A DNA stretch of 64,000 nucleotides, taken from NCBI RefSeq assembly GCF_001026905.1, contig NZ_LAQL01000005.1, positions 62,001-126,000 of the forward strand, read 5' to 3'. Below the pieces are notes generated by a model that did no database searches, had not been told where the DNA came from, and saw only the letters and a list, made by a program, of their open reading frames with translations. Source of the stretch: Kiloniella spongiae (GTDB lineage Bacteria > Pseudomonadota > Alphaproteobacteria > Kiloniellales > Kiloniellaceae). This document shows, piece after piece, positions 27,005 to 36,037 of the stretch (position 1 is its first letter; every line of letters begins with the position of its first letter). A program made the translations under genes and the position numbers.

Positions 27005-27727
27005 ATGGATGCTGGGAGCTTCGACAAAAAAATACCTCTTTACCAAAAGGTGAAGGATCACATTATTAGTCATATTCAATCTGGCCAATGGAAACCCGGT
27101 TTTCAAATTCCGTCAGAAAACGAGCTAACACAAAGCCAGAATATGTCTAGGATGACCATCCACAGAGCCTTGCGGGAACTTACTGCAGATGGCTGGTTGA
27201 TGCGCGTTCAAGGTGCCGGCACTTTTGTAGCCGAACCTCGCCCTCAGTCTGCTGTGCTCGCAATTAAAAGTATCGCCGAGGAAGTCAGATCCCGTAATGG
27301 GCAGTATGGCAACGAAGTCATGTTACTCGAACAAGAGCAGGCTTCAGCCTATATCGCAGGCGTTATGGAATTGGAATTAAATGCGCCTGTTTATCATTCT
27401 ATTATTATTCACAAAGAAAACGGTACACCAATTCAACTTGAAGACCGTTTTATAAATCCCGCCTCTGCCCCCGATTATTTAGATCAGGATTTCAGGGATA
27501 TCACTCCTTATGATTATCTGGTTCAAGTCGCCTCGCTAGATAACGCTGAACATACTATTTTTGCTATTGCGCCAGAAGAAAAGCAGGCTGAACTATTGCA
27601 AATCTCTACATCGACACCTTGCTTGTTACTGAAGAGGCGCACGTGGTCCGAAGGACAAACGGTTACCTATGCCAAGCTTATCCATCCCGGTGATCGATAT
27701 AGCCTGGGCGGGACATTTCAGGGATAG
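27005..27727 (+). CDS. hutC: GntR-family histidine utilisation repressor
   Basis: The 240-residue regulator has an N-terminal GntR winged helix (about 10-75; IPSENELTQSQNMSRMTIHRALRELTADGW with wing VQGAGTFVAEP) and a C-terminal UTRA ligand domain (about 90-235; YHSIIIHKENGTPIQLEDRFINP, LLLKRRTWSEGQ). This is the HutC layout; urocanate is the usual inducer. ATG at 27005 has GGGGA about 8 bases upstream; a GTG at 26990 would add five residues. It sits 195 bases after hutH and probably has its own control through the inverted repeat between them. Confidence 0.88.
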   Translation: MDAGSFDKKIPLYQKVKDHIISHIQSGQWKPGFQIPSENELTQSQNMSRMTIHRALRELTADGWLMRVQGAGTFVAEPRPQSAVLAIKSIAEEVRSRNGQYGNEVMLLEQEQASAYIAGVMELELNAPVYHSIIIHKENGTPIQLEDRFINPASAPDYLDQDFRDITPYDYLVQVASLDNAEHTIFAIAPEEKQAELLQISTSTPCLLLKRRTWSEGQTVTYAKLIHPGDRYSLGGTFQG

Positions 27728-27764
27728 AGATACTATAAAGTAACAGTTTCCACTGATTGCTGAG

Positions 27765-29774
27765 TCACAAACCTTTTTTGAGATCCCGCATCAAAAACCG
27801 GGCGGGATGTATTGCATCTCTGATTTCGTTCGGAATTGGCAAGGCGTCACAACCACATATTAATTTCATAAGGTAGTTTGCCATCAAAGGTGCCGTTAGA
27901 AACCCTCGGGACCCAAAGCCCACTGCGCAGAACAGGTTTTGATAATATTCTCCCTGTGGCCAGAAAGACTTGCTTTTTTGTCCGTTCTTCAGGCCAGCGT
28001 AATCATTACGATACTGATCTTCATCATAAACCGGGCCGACTAAAGGCAGACGATCAAACGTTGTTCCCCTAACTGATGTCCGGCCACCTAAAGCAGATAG
28101 ATCTATCTGCGTAGAAATATTGGGAACAATTTCGTTTAGAAGTGACAGATTATGACCATGGTGTTCTGTTGTAACAGACTTGTTTTCAGCTTCATCATAG
28201 CAATAGAGCCGCTCAAAAGTAGCACCAAAAACGTGCTGTCCCTTGATTGCGGGTGTAATATACCCACTACCATTAACAATGGTTTTTAAATCTGTGCTGG
28301 ATTTGTTAGGAAGACAAGTACTGACCTGTCCCCGGTTCATAATCACAGACAGGCTTTCAGATTGAGTAAAATTCCTGGCATTGAAGGCATTGGCAAGAAC
28401 AACGCTATCAAATTCGAGATCTTCACTGCTTCCTGAAACAGAGAGTTTCCAATTACATTGTCCATGATTTGCATAGGGTTCAAGCGATGTCACCTCGCAA
28501 TTAAGTCGGACATCAATCTCAGCTGTTAATGCCTTTGCAAGAGCAGTCGTATTAAGGCACCCAGCATACGGATACCAAACAGCAGAGGACGTTAGATCAA
28601 TACCTGCTAACTCGGAAGCACCCCGGGCATCCACGATAGAAAAATGATCCTGTGGGAGAACATTCGAAGCGACAAAAGACTGTCGACGCTGAAGTTCTTT
28701 GTCATCACCGATAAGATCCAACGATCCGCACTGATGATGCCAAATTTTTTCACCTGTTTGCTCTTCCAGTTTTCGATAAAAGCTCAAAGCAAAGAGATAA
28801 CAAGACGCCAAATACTGTCCCAGCACAGTACCATTACGCATCAGTTTTGGCTCAAATACTGCGGCTGGATTTCCTGATGCTCCTTCGGCAACAGAAGGCG
28901 CCTTATCAATCAAAGTAACATCAACACCTGCACGCGACAGGCTATAAGCCAGACAATTCCCGACAATCCCTGCGCCAATGATGGCTACCTTTTTAGGCTT
29001 ATTTCTTACTTTCGGGATATCAAACCATGGCAGAGACCCTGAGTGCACCACTTTTTTATCTTCGTCGGCTTCAACAGAGGAAAACTCGCCAACAATGCGT
29101 TCGCGTTTAAAAGCATAGCCTTTATGTTTTTCGATCTTAAATCCCACACTTTCTAGCCCGCGACGAACATGCCCTGCCGCCGTAAAACTTGCCAACTTCG
29201 TGCCAGGTTTTGATTTTCTTGCCAGTAATTTATAAACATCAACATTCCACATCTCGGGATTTTTCTTAGGGGTAAAACCGTCCAGAAACCAGGCATCAAC
29301 CTGCCCAGAAAACTGTGACAGAACATCCTGTACATCCCCAAAAAGAAGAATAAGCGTAACCCTGTCTTGCTCAAACTCAAGCGTATGAAAGCCAGGACTT
29401 AGATCTGGATAAGCCTTAATGAGCGCATCACGAATATCACTAAGCTCATCCCAAGGTTCCAAAGATTTTTGTAACTGAGCACGGCTAAGAGGAAAACCTT
29501 CGACGGAAACAAAGGTTAGACGTTGATCTGATTTTGCAGATCTTTTCCATTCTCTCCAGGTCGCTAAAAAATTTAACCCTGTACCGAACCCGGTTTCACC
29601 AATGATTGTATTTTGTTTGTTTTCCCAAAGATCTTTACCACCAACGCCGTTCAAAAATACCAAGGCGCTTTCCTCAAGACCATTGGTAAGGGAATAATAA
29701 ACATCATCATATTTGGTTGATACCGGGACAAAGCCATCCCGCCATTCAAGTTCGGCTTTACTAAATTTAGTCAT
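27765..29774 (-). CDS. mnmC: tRNA 5-methylaminomethyl-2-thiouridine synthesis bifunctional protein MnmC
   Basis: A 669-residue fusion. The N-terminal MnmD methyltransferase (about 1-235) shows the SAM motif GETGFGTGLNFL and the active-site region DAWFLDGFTPKKNPEMW. The C-terminal FAD oxidoreductase MnmC1 (about 260-669) begins with KKVAIIGAGIVGNCLAY. Together they convert cmnm5s2U to nm5s2U and then to mnm5s2U at the wobble base of some tRNAs. ATG at 29774 (MTKFSKAELEWRDG) is family-like; ATG/TTG codons 12 and 15 bases upstream are alternatives, and none has a strong ribosome site. It is convergent with hutC, with no clear terminator between. Confidence 0.93.
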   Translation of the reverse strand: MTKFSKAELEWRDGFVPVSTKYDDVYYSLTNGLEESALVFLNGVGGKDLWENKQNTIIGETGFGTGLNFLATWREWKRSAKSDQRLTFVSVEGFPLSRAQLQKSLEPWDELSDIRDALIKAYPDLSPGFHTLEFEQDRVTLILLFGDVQDVLSQFSGQVDAWFLDGFTPKKNPEMWNVDVYKLLARKSKPGTKLASFTAAGHVRRGLESVGFKIEKHKGYAFKRERIVGEFSSVEADEDKKVVHSGSLPWFDIPKVRNKPKKVAIIGAGIVGNCLAYSLSRAGVDVTLIDKAPSVAEGASGNPAAVFEPKLMRNGTVLGQYLASCYLFALSFYRKLEEQTGEKIWHHQCGSLDLIGDDKELQRRQSFVASNVLPQDHFSIVDARGASELAGIDLTSSAVWYPYAGCLNTTALAKALTAEIDVRLNCEVTSLEPYANHGQCNWKLSVSGSSEDLEFDSVVLANAFNARNFTQSESLSVIMNRGQVSTCLPNKSSTDLKTIVNGSGYITPAIKGQHVFGATFERLYCYDEAENKSVTTEHHGHNLSLLNEIVPNISTQIDLSALGGRTSVRGTTFDRLPLVGPVYDEDQYRNDYAGLKNGQKSKSFWPQGEYYQNLFCAVGFGSRGFLTAPLMANYLMKLICGCDALPIPNEIRDAIHPARFLMRDLKKGL

Positions 29775-29851
29775 ACAAAAACTCATCAAAGGAGATTATG
29801 ACTTTTTACTTCCTGAGAGATTAAAGAAAAGCACTGTCATCAGGAAATAAA

Positions 29852-29882
29852 AAAGCCAGCTACCGTTAAGATAACTGGCTTT
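29852..29882 (-). terminator. Intrinsic terminator after the AsmA gene
   Basis: AAAGCCAG (29852-29859) pairs with CTGGCTTT (29875-29882). On the minus strand the stem runs into a T tract (TTTTTTATTT), 16 bases past the asmA stop. Confidence 0.85.
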
Positions 29883-29898
29883 CATAGGAAGTGTGATC

Positions 29899-31935
29899 TT
29901 AGTTACCAAAAAGTTTTTTCAAAGCCTCTTTAGGCTTTTCGATAACTTCTTCTACCCCACCAGCATCATCACCACCGAGAGGCAGTTTTAATCCCTCTTC
30001 ACCGCCAGTAACACCTTCGATGAGAGCTGAAGGATCTTTCAACTGATCAGTCAAGGCACCCGCAAGATCAGGCGTAATTTTAGGGTCATCCCAGGACCCC
30101 GTGATCATTAGCGGTACCGCAAGACCTTTGGCCCCACTATCACCGCCCTGACCTTCAAGATCACCAACGAGCTTTGGCTCTACTCGATAATTCAGTGTTT
30201 TAGGAGGCATAGGAACAGTCCCTTTGCCAGAAAGCCTGAACAAAGGAGCAATCATGCTCAAATCCTGATTATTCACAACACCTTGTTGAATTGTGTAGGT
30301 ACCTGATAACTCAGCGAAGTCAGTAGATTGTGCCTCATCAAAGGAATTTTGCAACGCATCCAGTGATACATTACGGATCAGACCGGGAATGTTTATCCCC
30401 TTAACTGCACCGTCTTTGAAAACAAAATCTCCGTTGCCGTTCAGATTAGAGACCATCGCCTTTTGAGAAGCACCTTGTGTCGTCAAATTAGCCTTGGAAT
30501 TCAAAGTCCCCAGAAGCTTTTCGAAATCCGCGCTATCAGACAACAATGGTTCAGCCTGAACCCCGGAAAGGTCAAAATTGATTGCCGTACTAGGTGTAGC
30601 CTTCGAACTGTCTAAAACTACTTTACCACGGGCTTGTCCATCATATAAAGCAAGCTGCTTCAAATCTGCAGTTAACTTTCCACCTTTGAGTAGAATACCA
30701 AGTTCGCTGACACCGATGGTGATTTTGCGGATTTTCACACCTTCAGATTTCAAGGCCAAGTCTGCATTCACAGATTTCAGTCCGGAGAAATCAATTTTCT
30801 CATCACTCCAACCTTGATCTGTCGCCGCACTTTGTGACGCAGTACCACCGGATGCCCCCCCAGAGGAGGTATCTTCAGAGCCAGATGTTTCTGGTGGTAA
30901 GTATGGAGTAATATCAAGAACACCAGTAGAAAGTGCCGCTACGATATTTGGCACAGTACCCGAGCTATCAATCTTCAAAGCACCTTGGGCAGTCAAAGCA
31001 TCAAAGACAAGAGATACATCATCAAAAGCAACCACAGGGCCGTTCAGATCAAGCTGCCCTTTAACCGACAACTGGCCAAAAGTATCTTCGTTGTGACGCT
31101 CAATCGGTGCACCGACCCAATCAGTTAGCCCCTTCACAGATGGGACATCAAGATCAAGAGCGCCAGCAAGAGAAAAAGCACTGGCTTGTTGAGCTGAACC
31201 GCTGAAGCTAAAATTGACTGGTGTTGAATTAACAGACGCTTCAAGCGTTGTGCTCCCCCCGTTCATCAGGCTTTCAAGATTAGCAACATCCGCTTTAAGG
31301 TTAATTGTTTCTGCCTTCCAGTCCAATCGACCATCCAAAGACAGAGGCTCGTTCAGCGCTTGCAGAGATATTTCAAGGTTAAGTGCTTCGATGCCTTCTT
31401 TTGTACCAGAAGCTAAATCAATGAAATGAAGCTCTCCATTTTCAATGCGAACATCCCCTAGGGATAGTCCACTAAGACCAGCACCGCTTCCGCCATCAGA
31501 AGATTCAGAACTTTCAGCCGCAGCTGTATCACCGGTTGAGTCCTGAGTACCTTCAAGCTCCCAATTTGGCTTACCTGCTTTATCAACTTCAAGATTAATA
31601 ACGGGCTTAACCAGCACAAACTTATCAATAACAACTTCACTCGATAACAACGGCATGATCTGTAACTCAAGCGCCATTTGCTCAAGAGTTACCATATCTT
31701 TACTTTGCCCCTGATCATAATTCGCCAAAGCAACATCGTTGACTTCAACCGCAACGGTCGGGAATAGGCTGAGAGAAATTTCTCCTCCAATTTTCAAATC
31801 GCGCCCCGTCGCCTCTTTTGCTTTTGCAGCAATTTCTGGCTTGTAGTCTTCGAGAGAAATAAAGAAGGGAGCAATCAATAGAACAGCAATGACCAAGAGA
31901 ATTAAGCCGCCGATTGATAAGAGTATTTTTTTCAT
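29899..31935 (-). CDS. AsmA-family envelope protein
   Basis: The 678-residue protein begins with one N-terminal membrane helix (about 4-26) followed by the AsmA pattern ISLEDYKPEIAAKAKEATGRDLKIGG. A long periplasmic region follows, ending in the AsmA C-terminal domain (FVFKDGAVKGINIPGLIRN near 500-520, and LSGKGTVPMPPKTLNYRVEPKLVG). Ser/Gly-rich linkers occur near 140-155 and 350-375. AsmA-like proteins are large bridge-like repeat proteins implicated in lipid movement between membranes and in outer-membrane quality. It is a single gene with its own terminator. The exact paralogue cannot be named. Confidence 0.88.
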   Translation of the reverse strand: MKKILLSIGGLILLVIAVLLIAPFFISLEDYKPEIAAKAKEATGRDLKIGGEISLSLFPTVAVEVNDVALANYDQGQSKDMVTLEQMALELQIMPLLSSEVVIDKFVLVKPVINLEVDKAGKPNWELEGTQDSTGDTAAAESSESSDGGSGAGLSGLSLGDVRIENGELHFIDLASGTKEGIEALNLEISLQALNEPLSLDGRLDWKAETINLKADVANLESLMNGGSTTLEASVNSTPVNFSFSGSAQQASAFSLAGALDLDVPSVKGLTDWVGAPIERHNEDTFGQLSVKGQLDLNGPVVAFDDVSLVFDALTAQGALKIDSSGTVPNIVAALSTGVLDITPYLPPETSGSEDTSSGGASGGTASQSAATDQGWSDEKIDFSGLKSVNADLALKSEGVKIRKITIGVSELGILLKGGKLTADLKQLALYDGQARGKVVLDSSKATPSTAINFDLSGVQAEPLLSDSADFEKLLGTLNSKANLTTQGASQKAMVSNLNGNGDFVFKDGAVKGINIPGLIRNVSLDALQNSFDEAQSTDFAELSGTYTIQQGVVNNQDLSMIAPLFRLSGKGTVPMPPKTLNYRVEPKLVGDLEGQGGDSGAKGLAVPLMITGSWDDPKITPDLAGALTDQLKDPSALIEGVTGGEEGLKLPLGGDDAGGVEEVIEKPKEALKKLFGN

Positions 31936-32011
31936 TTTTAGTCTCCATTACACGATTTGATAATAAATCATGCAAATGACACGATTATTGAAGGTTTAGA
32001 CGAATAACAAG

Positions 32012-32044
32012 AAGGCGGTACCCGCTTTAAGCCAGTACCGCCTT
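32012..32044 (-). terminator. Terminator after the OmpA-type lipoprotein gene
   Basis: AAGGCGGTAC (32012-32021) and GTACCGCCTT (32035-32044) form a perfect 10-bp stem with a 13-base loop, 33 bases past the stop of the lipoprotein gene. The T tract on the minus strand is short (CTTGTT). Confidence 0.7.
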
Positions 32045-32077
32045 TTCATTCTGGCATTGGTTAGCCAGACATGTGAA

Positions 32078-32935
32078 TTACTTCACGAGTGTCACAATAA
32101 CGCGACGGTTTCTGAACTCAGAAATGCCATCACCAGTGTCAACCGCAGGCGCATTCTCACCAACGCCCTGGCTTTGGACGATAGAAGCAGAAACACCGTG
32201 GCTTTCAAGTGCAGTTACAACAGCAGCTGCTCGTCTGTTTGCCAGGTTCTGGTTGTATGCAGATGAACCCGCTGTATCCGTATGGCCAGCAACGATCACT
32301 TTTGAAGGTGAATGCTTCTTCACAGCAGCAACAATCACAGAAACTTCGGCTTGTGCATCTACAGTCAGAACATCGGAATCGAAGTCAAAATAAATTGCAT
32401 AAGGTGCTGGCGCAGCCGCAGGAGCTGGTGTAGGAGCTGGCGCTTTTGCTTTAGGCGCCATGGCCGCATCGACTTTGGCCATCGCAGCTAGAAAACCATC
32501 ACGACATGCTGCGATGTCATCAGGTTGAATATTTTCTTCTTGTTCCTGGATCCAGCAGTCAAACATAACCTGTGCATTCGCAGCAGATGTTGGCGCAATG
32601 TCTGCCGCACCATTTGCAAGAGCAGCTGCTAAACGATCATGAGCAGAGGATAAATCATCAACAAATTCTGCACCCAGATCCCAATTTGCTACTTCTTCAG
32701 GCGCAACAACGTTGCCATCAGCAGAGGCCAGTGCTTTGTCCGCGAACAGATTAGAATCTGTCCAATCTTTTTCAGCTTTCTCTGCGCCAGAAAGACCGAC
32801 GTAACCTTTGTAAAGTTCTCTTGTAAATGAAGAGCCTGATGGTTCTGCATCGCTGGCCATCTGATAACGATCAGCACAAGCAGACAGAGTTAGAGCCGCA
32901 ACACCGGCTACCAAAGCAAATTTTAAACCCCGCAT
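32078..32935 (-). CDS. OmpA-family outer-membrane lipoprotein
   Basis: A 285-residue protein with a lipoprotein signal: LTLSAC puts the lipidated Cys at residue 20. The N-terminal half (about 25-150) is an alpha-type region with no recognised domain. An Ala/Pro-rich linker follows (APAPTPAPAAAPAP). The C-terminal OmpA/Pal peptidoglycan-binding domain (about 175-285) has YFDFDSDVLTVDA, AGHTDTAGSSAYNQNLANRRA and the closing ISEFRNRRVIVTL. It should tether the outer membrane to peptidoglycan. It is not Pal of a tol operon, since no tol genes are near. The 5' region carries a CAAA tetranucleotide repeat. Confidence 0.88.
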   Translation of the reverse strand: MRGLKFALVAGVAALTLSACADRYQMASDAEPSGSSFTRELYKGYVGLSGAEKAEKDWTDSNLFADKALASADGNVVAPEEVANWDLGAEFVDDLSSAHDRLAAALANGAADIAPTSAANAQVMFDCWIQEQEENIQPDDIAACRDGFLAAMAKVDAAMAPKAKAPAPTPAPAAAPAPYAIYFDFDSDVLTVDAQAEVSVIVAAVKKHSPSKVIVAGHTDTAGSSAYNQNLANRRAAAVVTALESHGVSASIVQSQGVGENAPAVDTGDGISEFRNRRVIVTLVK

Positions 32936-33539
32936 GATATTCTCCCTTGAAGGTTTAGATATTCATTGAAAACGAGACAAACAAACAAACAAATCCCGGT
33001 ACTATTTAATTAAAGACCAATTCATACTCAGTTATAAAATATAACCACTAATGAGAATGAAAAGATTACTGGTTCTTTCACTAAAATACTAGGGACCACA
33101 TTCCCAGCCCTATTATTTACACAGAGAAAATAACACAAAATCAGATAGATACCAAAAGGAATCAATACTTGTTGTTGCCAGATGTTCTCCCAAAGTTCGG
33201 TTGACACTAGAATAGAACAAACAAAATATCAACCTGAAGTAATTAAAGTTTTTGTTTGTTTAACGTCTTGTTAAGAAGAATATAGATTTGGTTTAAAAAC
33301 ACATCTTGGTAAAATTACGTACCAGTATAACCTTGTTTTAATTAAAACCTTCGGGGCAACTAAATCAAACGTACCGGAATCATCTTTAAGTAGAAAACTT
33401 GCTTGTATCCACAGATATAGGCGCACAGATTCCTTACCTTTTCTTCGAGTTACGCTAGCAACTAAACCAATAGGCGATAAATATGACAACAAAACAATCA
33501 AACATGATATTATAAAGAAAAAAGATCAGGAGAAGATAA
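32936..33539. other. 604-base AT-rich intergenic region
   Basis: No convincing gene is seen. The region holds the promoters of two divergent genes: the lipoprotein (minus) and the CDGSH gene (plus). It contains a (CAAA)4 run at 32978-32993 and an 11-bp inverted repeat AACAAACAAAA/TTTTGTTTGTT (33216-33226/33250-33260). A 76-codon minus-strand frame at 33271-33501 lacks family resemblance and a ribosome site and is not called. Confidence 0.5.
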
Positions 33540-33782
33540 ATGGAAACCCCTGAAATTGCGGACATCACTCCGGCAACCATAGAACTCGAAGAAGGTAAAA
33601 CATATTTTTGGTGCGCTTGTGGCAAATCAAAAAAACAGCCCTTTTGCGACGGCAGTCATAAGGGAACCAGCTTTCAACCGCTATCATTCACAGCAGAAAA
33701 GTCCAAGAAATATTTCCTGTGTCAATGTAAACACAGCTCAAAAAAACCCTTTTGTGACGGAAATCACAAACACTTGCTTTGA
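33540..33782 (+). CDS. Dual CDGSH iron-sulfur protein
   Basis: This 80-residue protein carries two complete CDGSH-type [2Fe-2S] sites. Site 1 ligands are Cys25, Cys27, Cys36 and His40 (CAC...FCDGSH); site 2 ligands are Cys61, Cys63, Cys72 and His76 (CQC...FCDGNH). Each is the 3Cys-1His pattern of mitoNEET-type proteins, but here both are in one short soluble chain without a membrane anchor. AGGAGAAG lies just upstream of the ATG. Bacterial tandem CDGSH proteins are thought to act in electron or cluster transfer; the partner is unknown. It is a single gene. Confidence 0.9.
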   Translation: METPEIADITPATIELEEGKTYFWCACGKSKKQPFCDGSHKGTSFQPLSFTAEKSKKYFLCQCKHSSKKPFCDGNHKHLL

Positions 33783-33809
33783 ATACAGACACTCTAAAGA
33801 TCAGAATTC

Positions 33810-34910
33810 CTATAGATTATAACATTCATACTTTTGCCAATCAGCCTTTTCAATGCCTGACAAAAGTTGGTCATGATTTAGCAGACCTGACTGCGTATCC
33901 ATGACCGAAACGACAGATGCTGAATTTATAGAAGCAGCTTTTAGTGCTAACTCTTCCCCTTTACCAAGGCCGATAAAAGAAGCAAAGGTTGAAGCAAATG
34001 AATCTCCGGCACCTGCGGTTCCCATTACTTTTGCTTTTTGTGCCGGACAAAAGATAATTTGTTCATTTGTTCCCAAATAAGCACCTTCTTTGCCGTTGGT
34101 AACCAATAATCTCGCTGGTCCAAGACTGTTAATTATTTTGGTAAATTCCCGCAACCCCATCATCGTACCAGAGACGCCAACGCCTTTTTTCAATAACTCA
34201 GGAAGCTTTTTGTCATCTGAATAGGCACAAGGACGGTTTGCATCAATCTCCGATTTTGCAGAGACAAATGGTACCAATTGCCCGGCTTCAACTTCGTTCA
34301 TTACCAAAACATCAATATATTGCAGCGAATTCCAAAATGATTGGGTTCGCGAAGATAATTGACGAATTCCAGGGTTAGCGACAACAAGACTTTCCGCAGC
34401 CTTCGCCAATTTTACAATTTTTGGAAAACAATCAGCAGAGGCACCACTCAAGCCTGTTACGTATGTAAGCTCGACATCCTTAAACATCTCGGGTTTAATT
34501 TCGTCCTGAGTAAGAAGCGTATTCGCTCCACGGGCAACAAAAATCGTTGGATTTCTAACATGTGAAGAAACCATAACCGCACAGCCAGTAGGTAGATCTG
34601 CATTTGATAAAACCCATTTCTTACCAATGGATTTTTCTTCCAAACGCTTCAAAACCATGTGGCCTTCGATATCATCAGCCAGCTTTACAACACAGGAAAC
34701 ATCTATGCCCAATTGAGCCATAGAAACGGATGCATTGATGGCACCGCCACCAGTGTGGGTTTCAATGTTTTCTGCTTCCACTTTCTTTCCTTCTTCTAAA
34801 AGCAGGAAATTTGTGATCGCATTATGCATTGTCATACGTTCGATTTCATCGTCAGATACCGAAGCGATAATATCGACAGTAGCCCCACCCAGTGTCAGTG
34901 CCTTCATCAT
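33810..34910 (-). CDS. PfkB-family carbohydrate kinase
   Basis: A 366-residue ribokinase/PfkB-family sugar kinase. The substrate-binding THTGGGAINASVSMAQLG is at about 51-68 and the catalytic GTAGAGDSFASTFASF near 300-315 (Asp as base, GAGD anion hole). It is the last gene of the amino-sugar operon, 14 bases after the class II aldolase gene. With the aldolase it could phosphorylate fructose-6-phosphate and feed glycolysis, but nucleoside, ketose or other substrates fit the fold equally well. The start is a tandem ATGATG; either codon may be used. Confidence 0.85.
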   Translation of the reverse strand: MMKALTLGGATVDIIASVSDDEIERMTMHNAITNFLLLEEGKKVEAENIETHTGGGAINASVSMAQLGIDVSCVVKLADDIEGHMVLKRLEEKSIGKKWVLSNADLPTGCAVMVSSHVRNPTIFVARGANTLLTQDEIKPEMFKDVELTYVTGLSGASADCFPKIVKLAKAAESLVVANPGIRQLSSRTQSFWNSLQYIDVLVMNEVEAGQLVPFVSAKSEIDANRPCAYSDDKKLPELLKKGVGVSGTMMGLREFTKIINSLGPARLLVTNGKEGAYLGTNEQIIFCPAQKAKVMGTAGAGDSFASTFASFIGLGKGEELALKAASINSASVVSVMDTQSGLLNHDQLLSGIEKADWQKYECYNL

Positions 34911-34924
34911 ATCGTCCTATTTTA

Positions 34925-35998
34925 TTAATCTTGTGCGAGAGATTTGCCCACAGATCCCAAGACAGAGAAAATTCCATCCAGTTTTGAGCCTAATCCCTGT
35001 TCAGCCTGACGCACCCATTTACGTGGGTCGTATTTGCTCTTTAGCGGCTTACCTGTATCAGGATCGATTTGGGCAACAAATGCATTCTGATTTGCATTTA
35101 CATAAGCACCAACAGGCTCTGAATATGCGTACTGAAGGTCCGTATCGACGTTCATCTTAAACACACCGTAAGACACAGCCTCTTTAATATCTGAATCAGA
35201 CGAACCAGAGCCACCGTGGAAGACCAGATCAAGTGACTTTTCTTCCAGGCCATAACGTTCTGACATTAATTTCTGAGAATCTTTTAGAATTACAGGGCGA
35301 AGCTTTACATTGCCGGGCTTGTATACACCGTGAACATTACCGAATGACGCAGCAACAGAAAAATCACCCAGTGGATTTAGCTGCTCGTAAGCATAAGCCA
35401 CATCTTCTGGCTGAGTATAAAGTTTCGGATTATCTGCACCAGTGTGCTCGGACCCGACACCATCTTCTTCGCCACCGGTCACTCCCAGCTCGATTTCAAG
35501 GCTCATATCAAGTGGTGCCATCTTCTTCAGATAGTCAGCACATGTGCCAACGTTATCTTCCAAAGACTCTTCGGAGAGATCGATCATATGTGATGTGTAG
35601 AGAGGTTTTCCGTTCTTTTCACGGAACTTTGCACCCTCTGCCAACAGACCATCAATCCAAGGCAGGAGGCCGCGATTGGCATGATCGGTGTGCAAAACAA
35701 CGCAAACGCCATAACCTTCAGCCAGAAGATGAACGTGTTGTGCCAAAGCAACCGCGCCTTTTACTTTGCCCTGTAGGCCATCCGGGTAAGCCGCGCCAGC
35801 GTAAAAGCCTGCGCCACCGTTTGAAACCTGAACAATCACATCCGATTTGTTACGCGCTGCGGCTTCCAAAACGGCGTTAACTGTACTGCTGCTGGTAACG
35901 TTAACCGCTGGCAGCGCATAGTTTCCAGCCTTACATGCCTTTACGAGTTTCTCATAGTCCTTACCGGTAACAACACCCGGGCGAAGTTTTTCAGACAC
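34925..35998 (-). CDS. fba: Class II fructose-bisphosphate aldolase
   Basis: The 357-residue zinc aldolase is of the FbaA (class IIA) length and type. The metal and catalytic regions are visible: VVLHTDHA (Asp and His), LEIELGVTGGEEDGV, FGNVHGVYKPGNVKL and VFHGGSGSS. It splits fructose-1,6-bisphosphate into dihydroxyacetone phosphate and glyceraldehyde-3-phosphate. It lies inside the amino-sugar operon, 39 bases after the Gfo/Idh gene and 14 before the PfkB gene. This suggests that the fructose phosphate made from glucosamine-6-P is processed by dedicated enzymes. A related ketose bisphosphate (tagatose type) is a less likely substrate. Confidence 0.92.
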   Translation of the reverse strand: MSEKLRPGVVTGKDYEKLVKACKAGNYALPAVNVTSSSTVNAVLEAAARNKSDVIVQVSNGGAGFYAGAAYPDGLQGKVKGAVALAQHVHLLAEGYGVCVVLHTDHANRGLLPWIDGLLAEGAKFREKNGKPLYTSHMIDLSEESLEDNVGTCADYLKKMAPLDMSLEIELGVTGGEEDGVGSEHTGADNPKLYTQPEDVAYAYEQLNPLGDFSVAASFGNVHGVYKPGNVKLRPVILKDSQKLMSERYGLEEKSLDLVFHGGSGSSDSDIKEAVSYGVFKMNVDTDLQYAYSEPVGAYVNANQNAFVAQIDPDTGKPLKSKYDPRKWVRQAEQGLGSKLDGIFSVLGSVGKSLAQD

Positions 35999-36037
35999 CG
36001 CCGATCCTCCCTGTTTTTCTATGTCACAAAACGCCTT

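Noticed and set aside
33271-33501. 76-codon minus-strand frame in the large intergenic gap
   Set aside because: No ribosome site, no recognisable family, and composition like non-coding AT-rich DNA.
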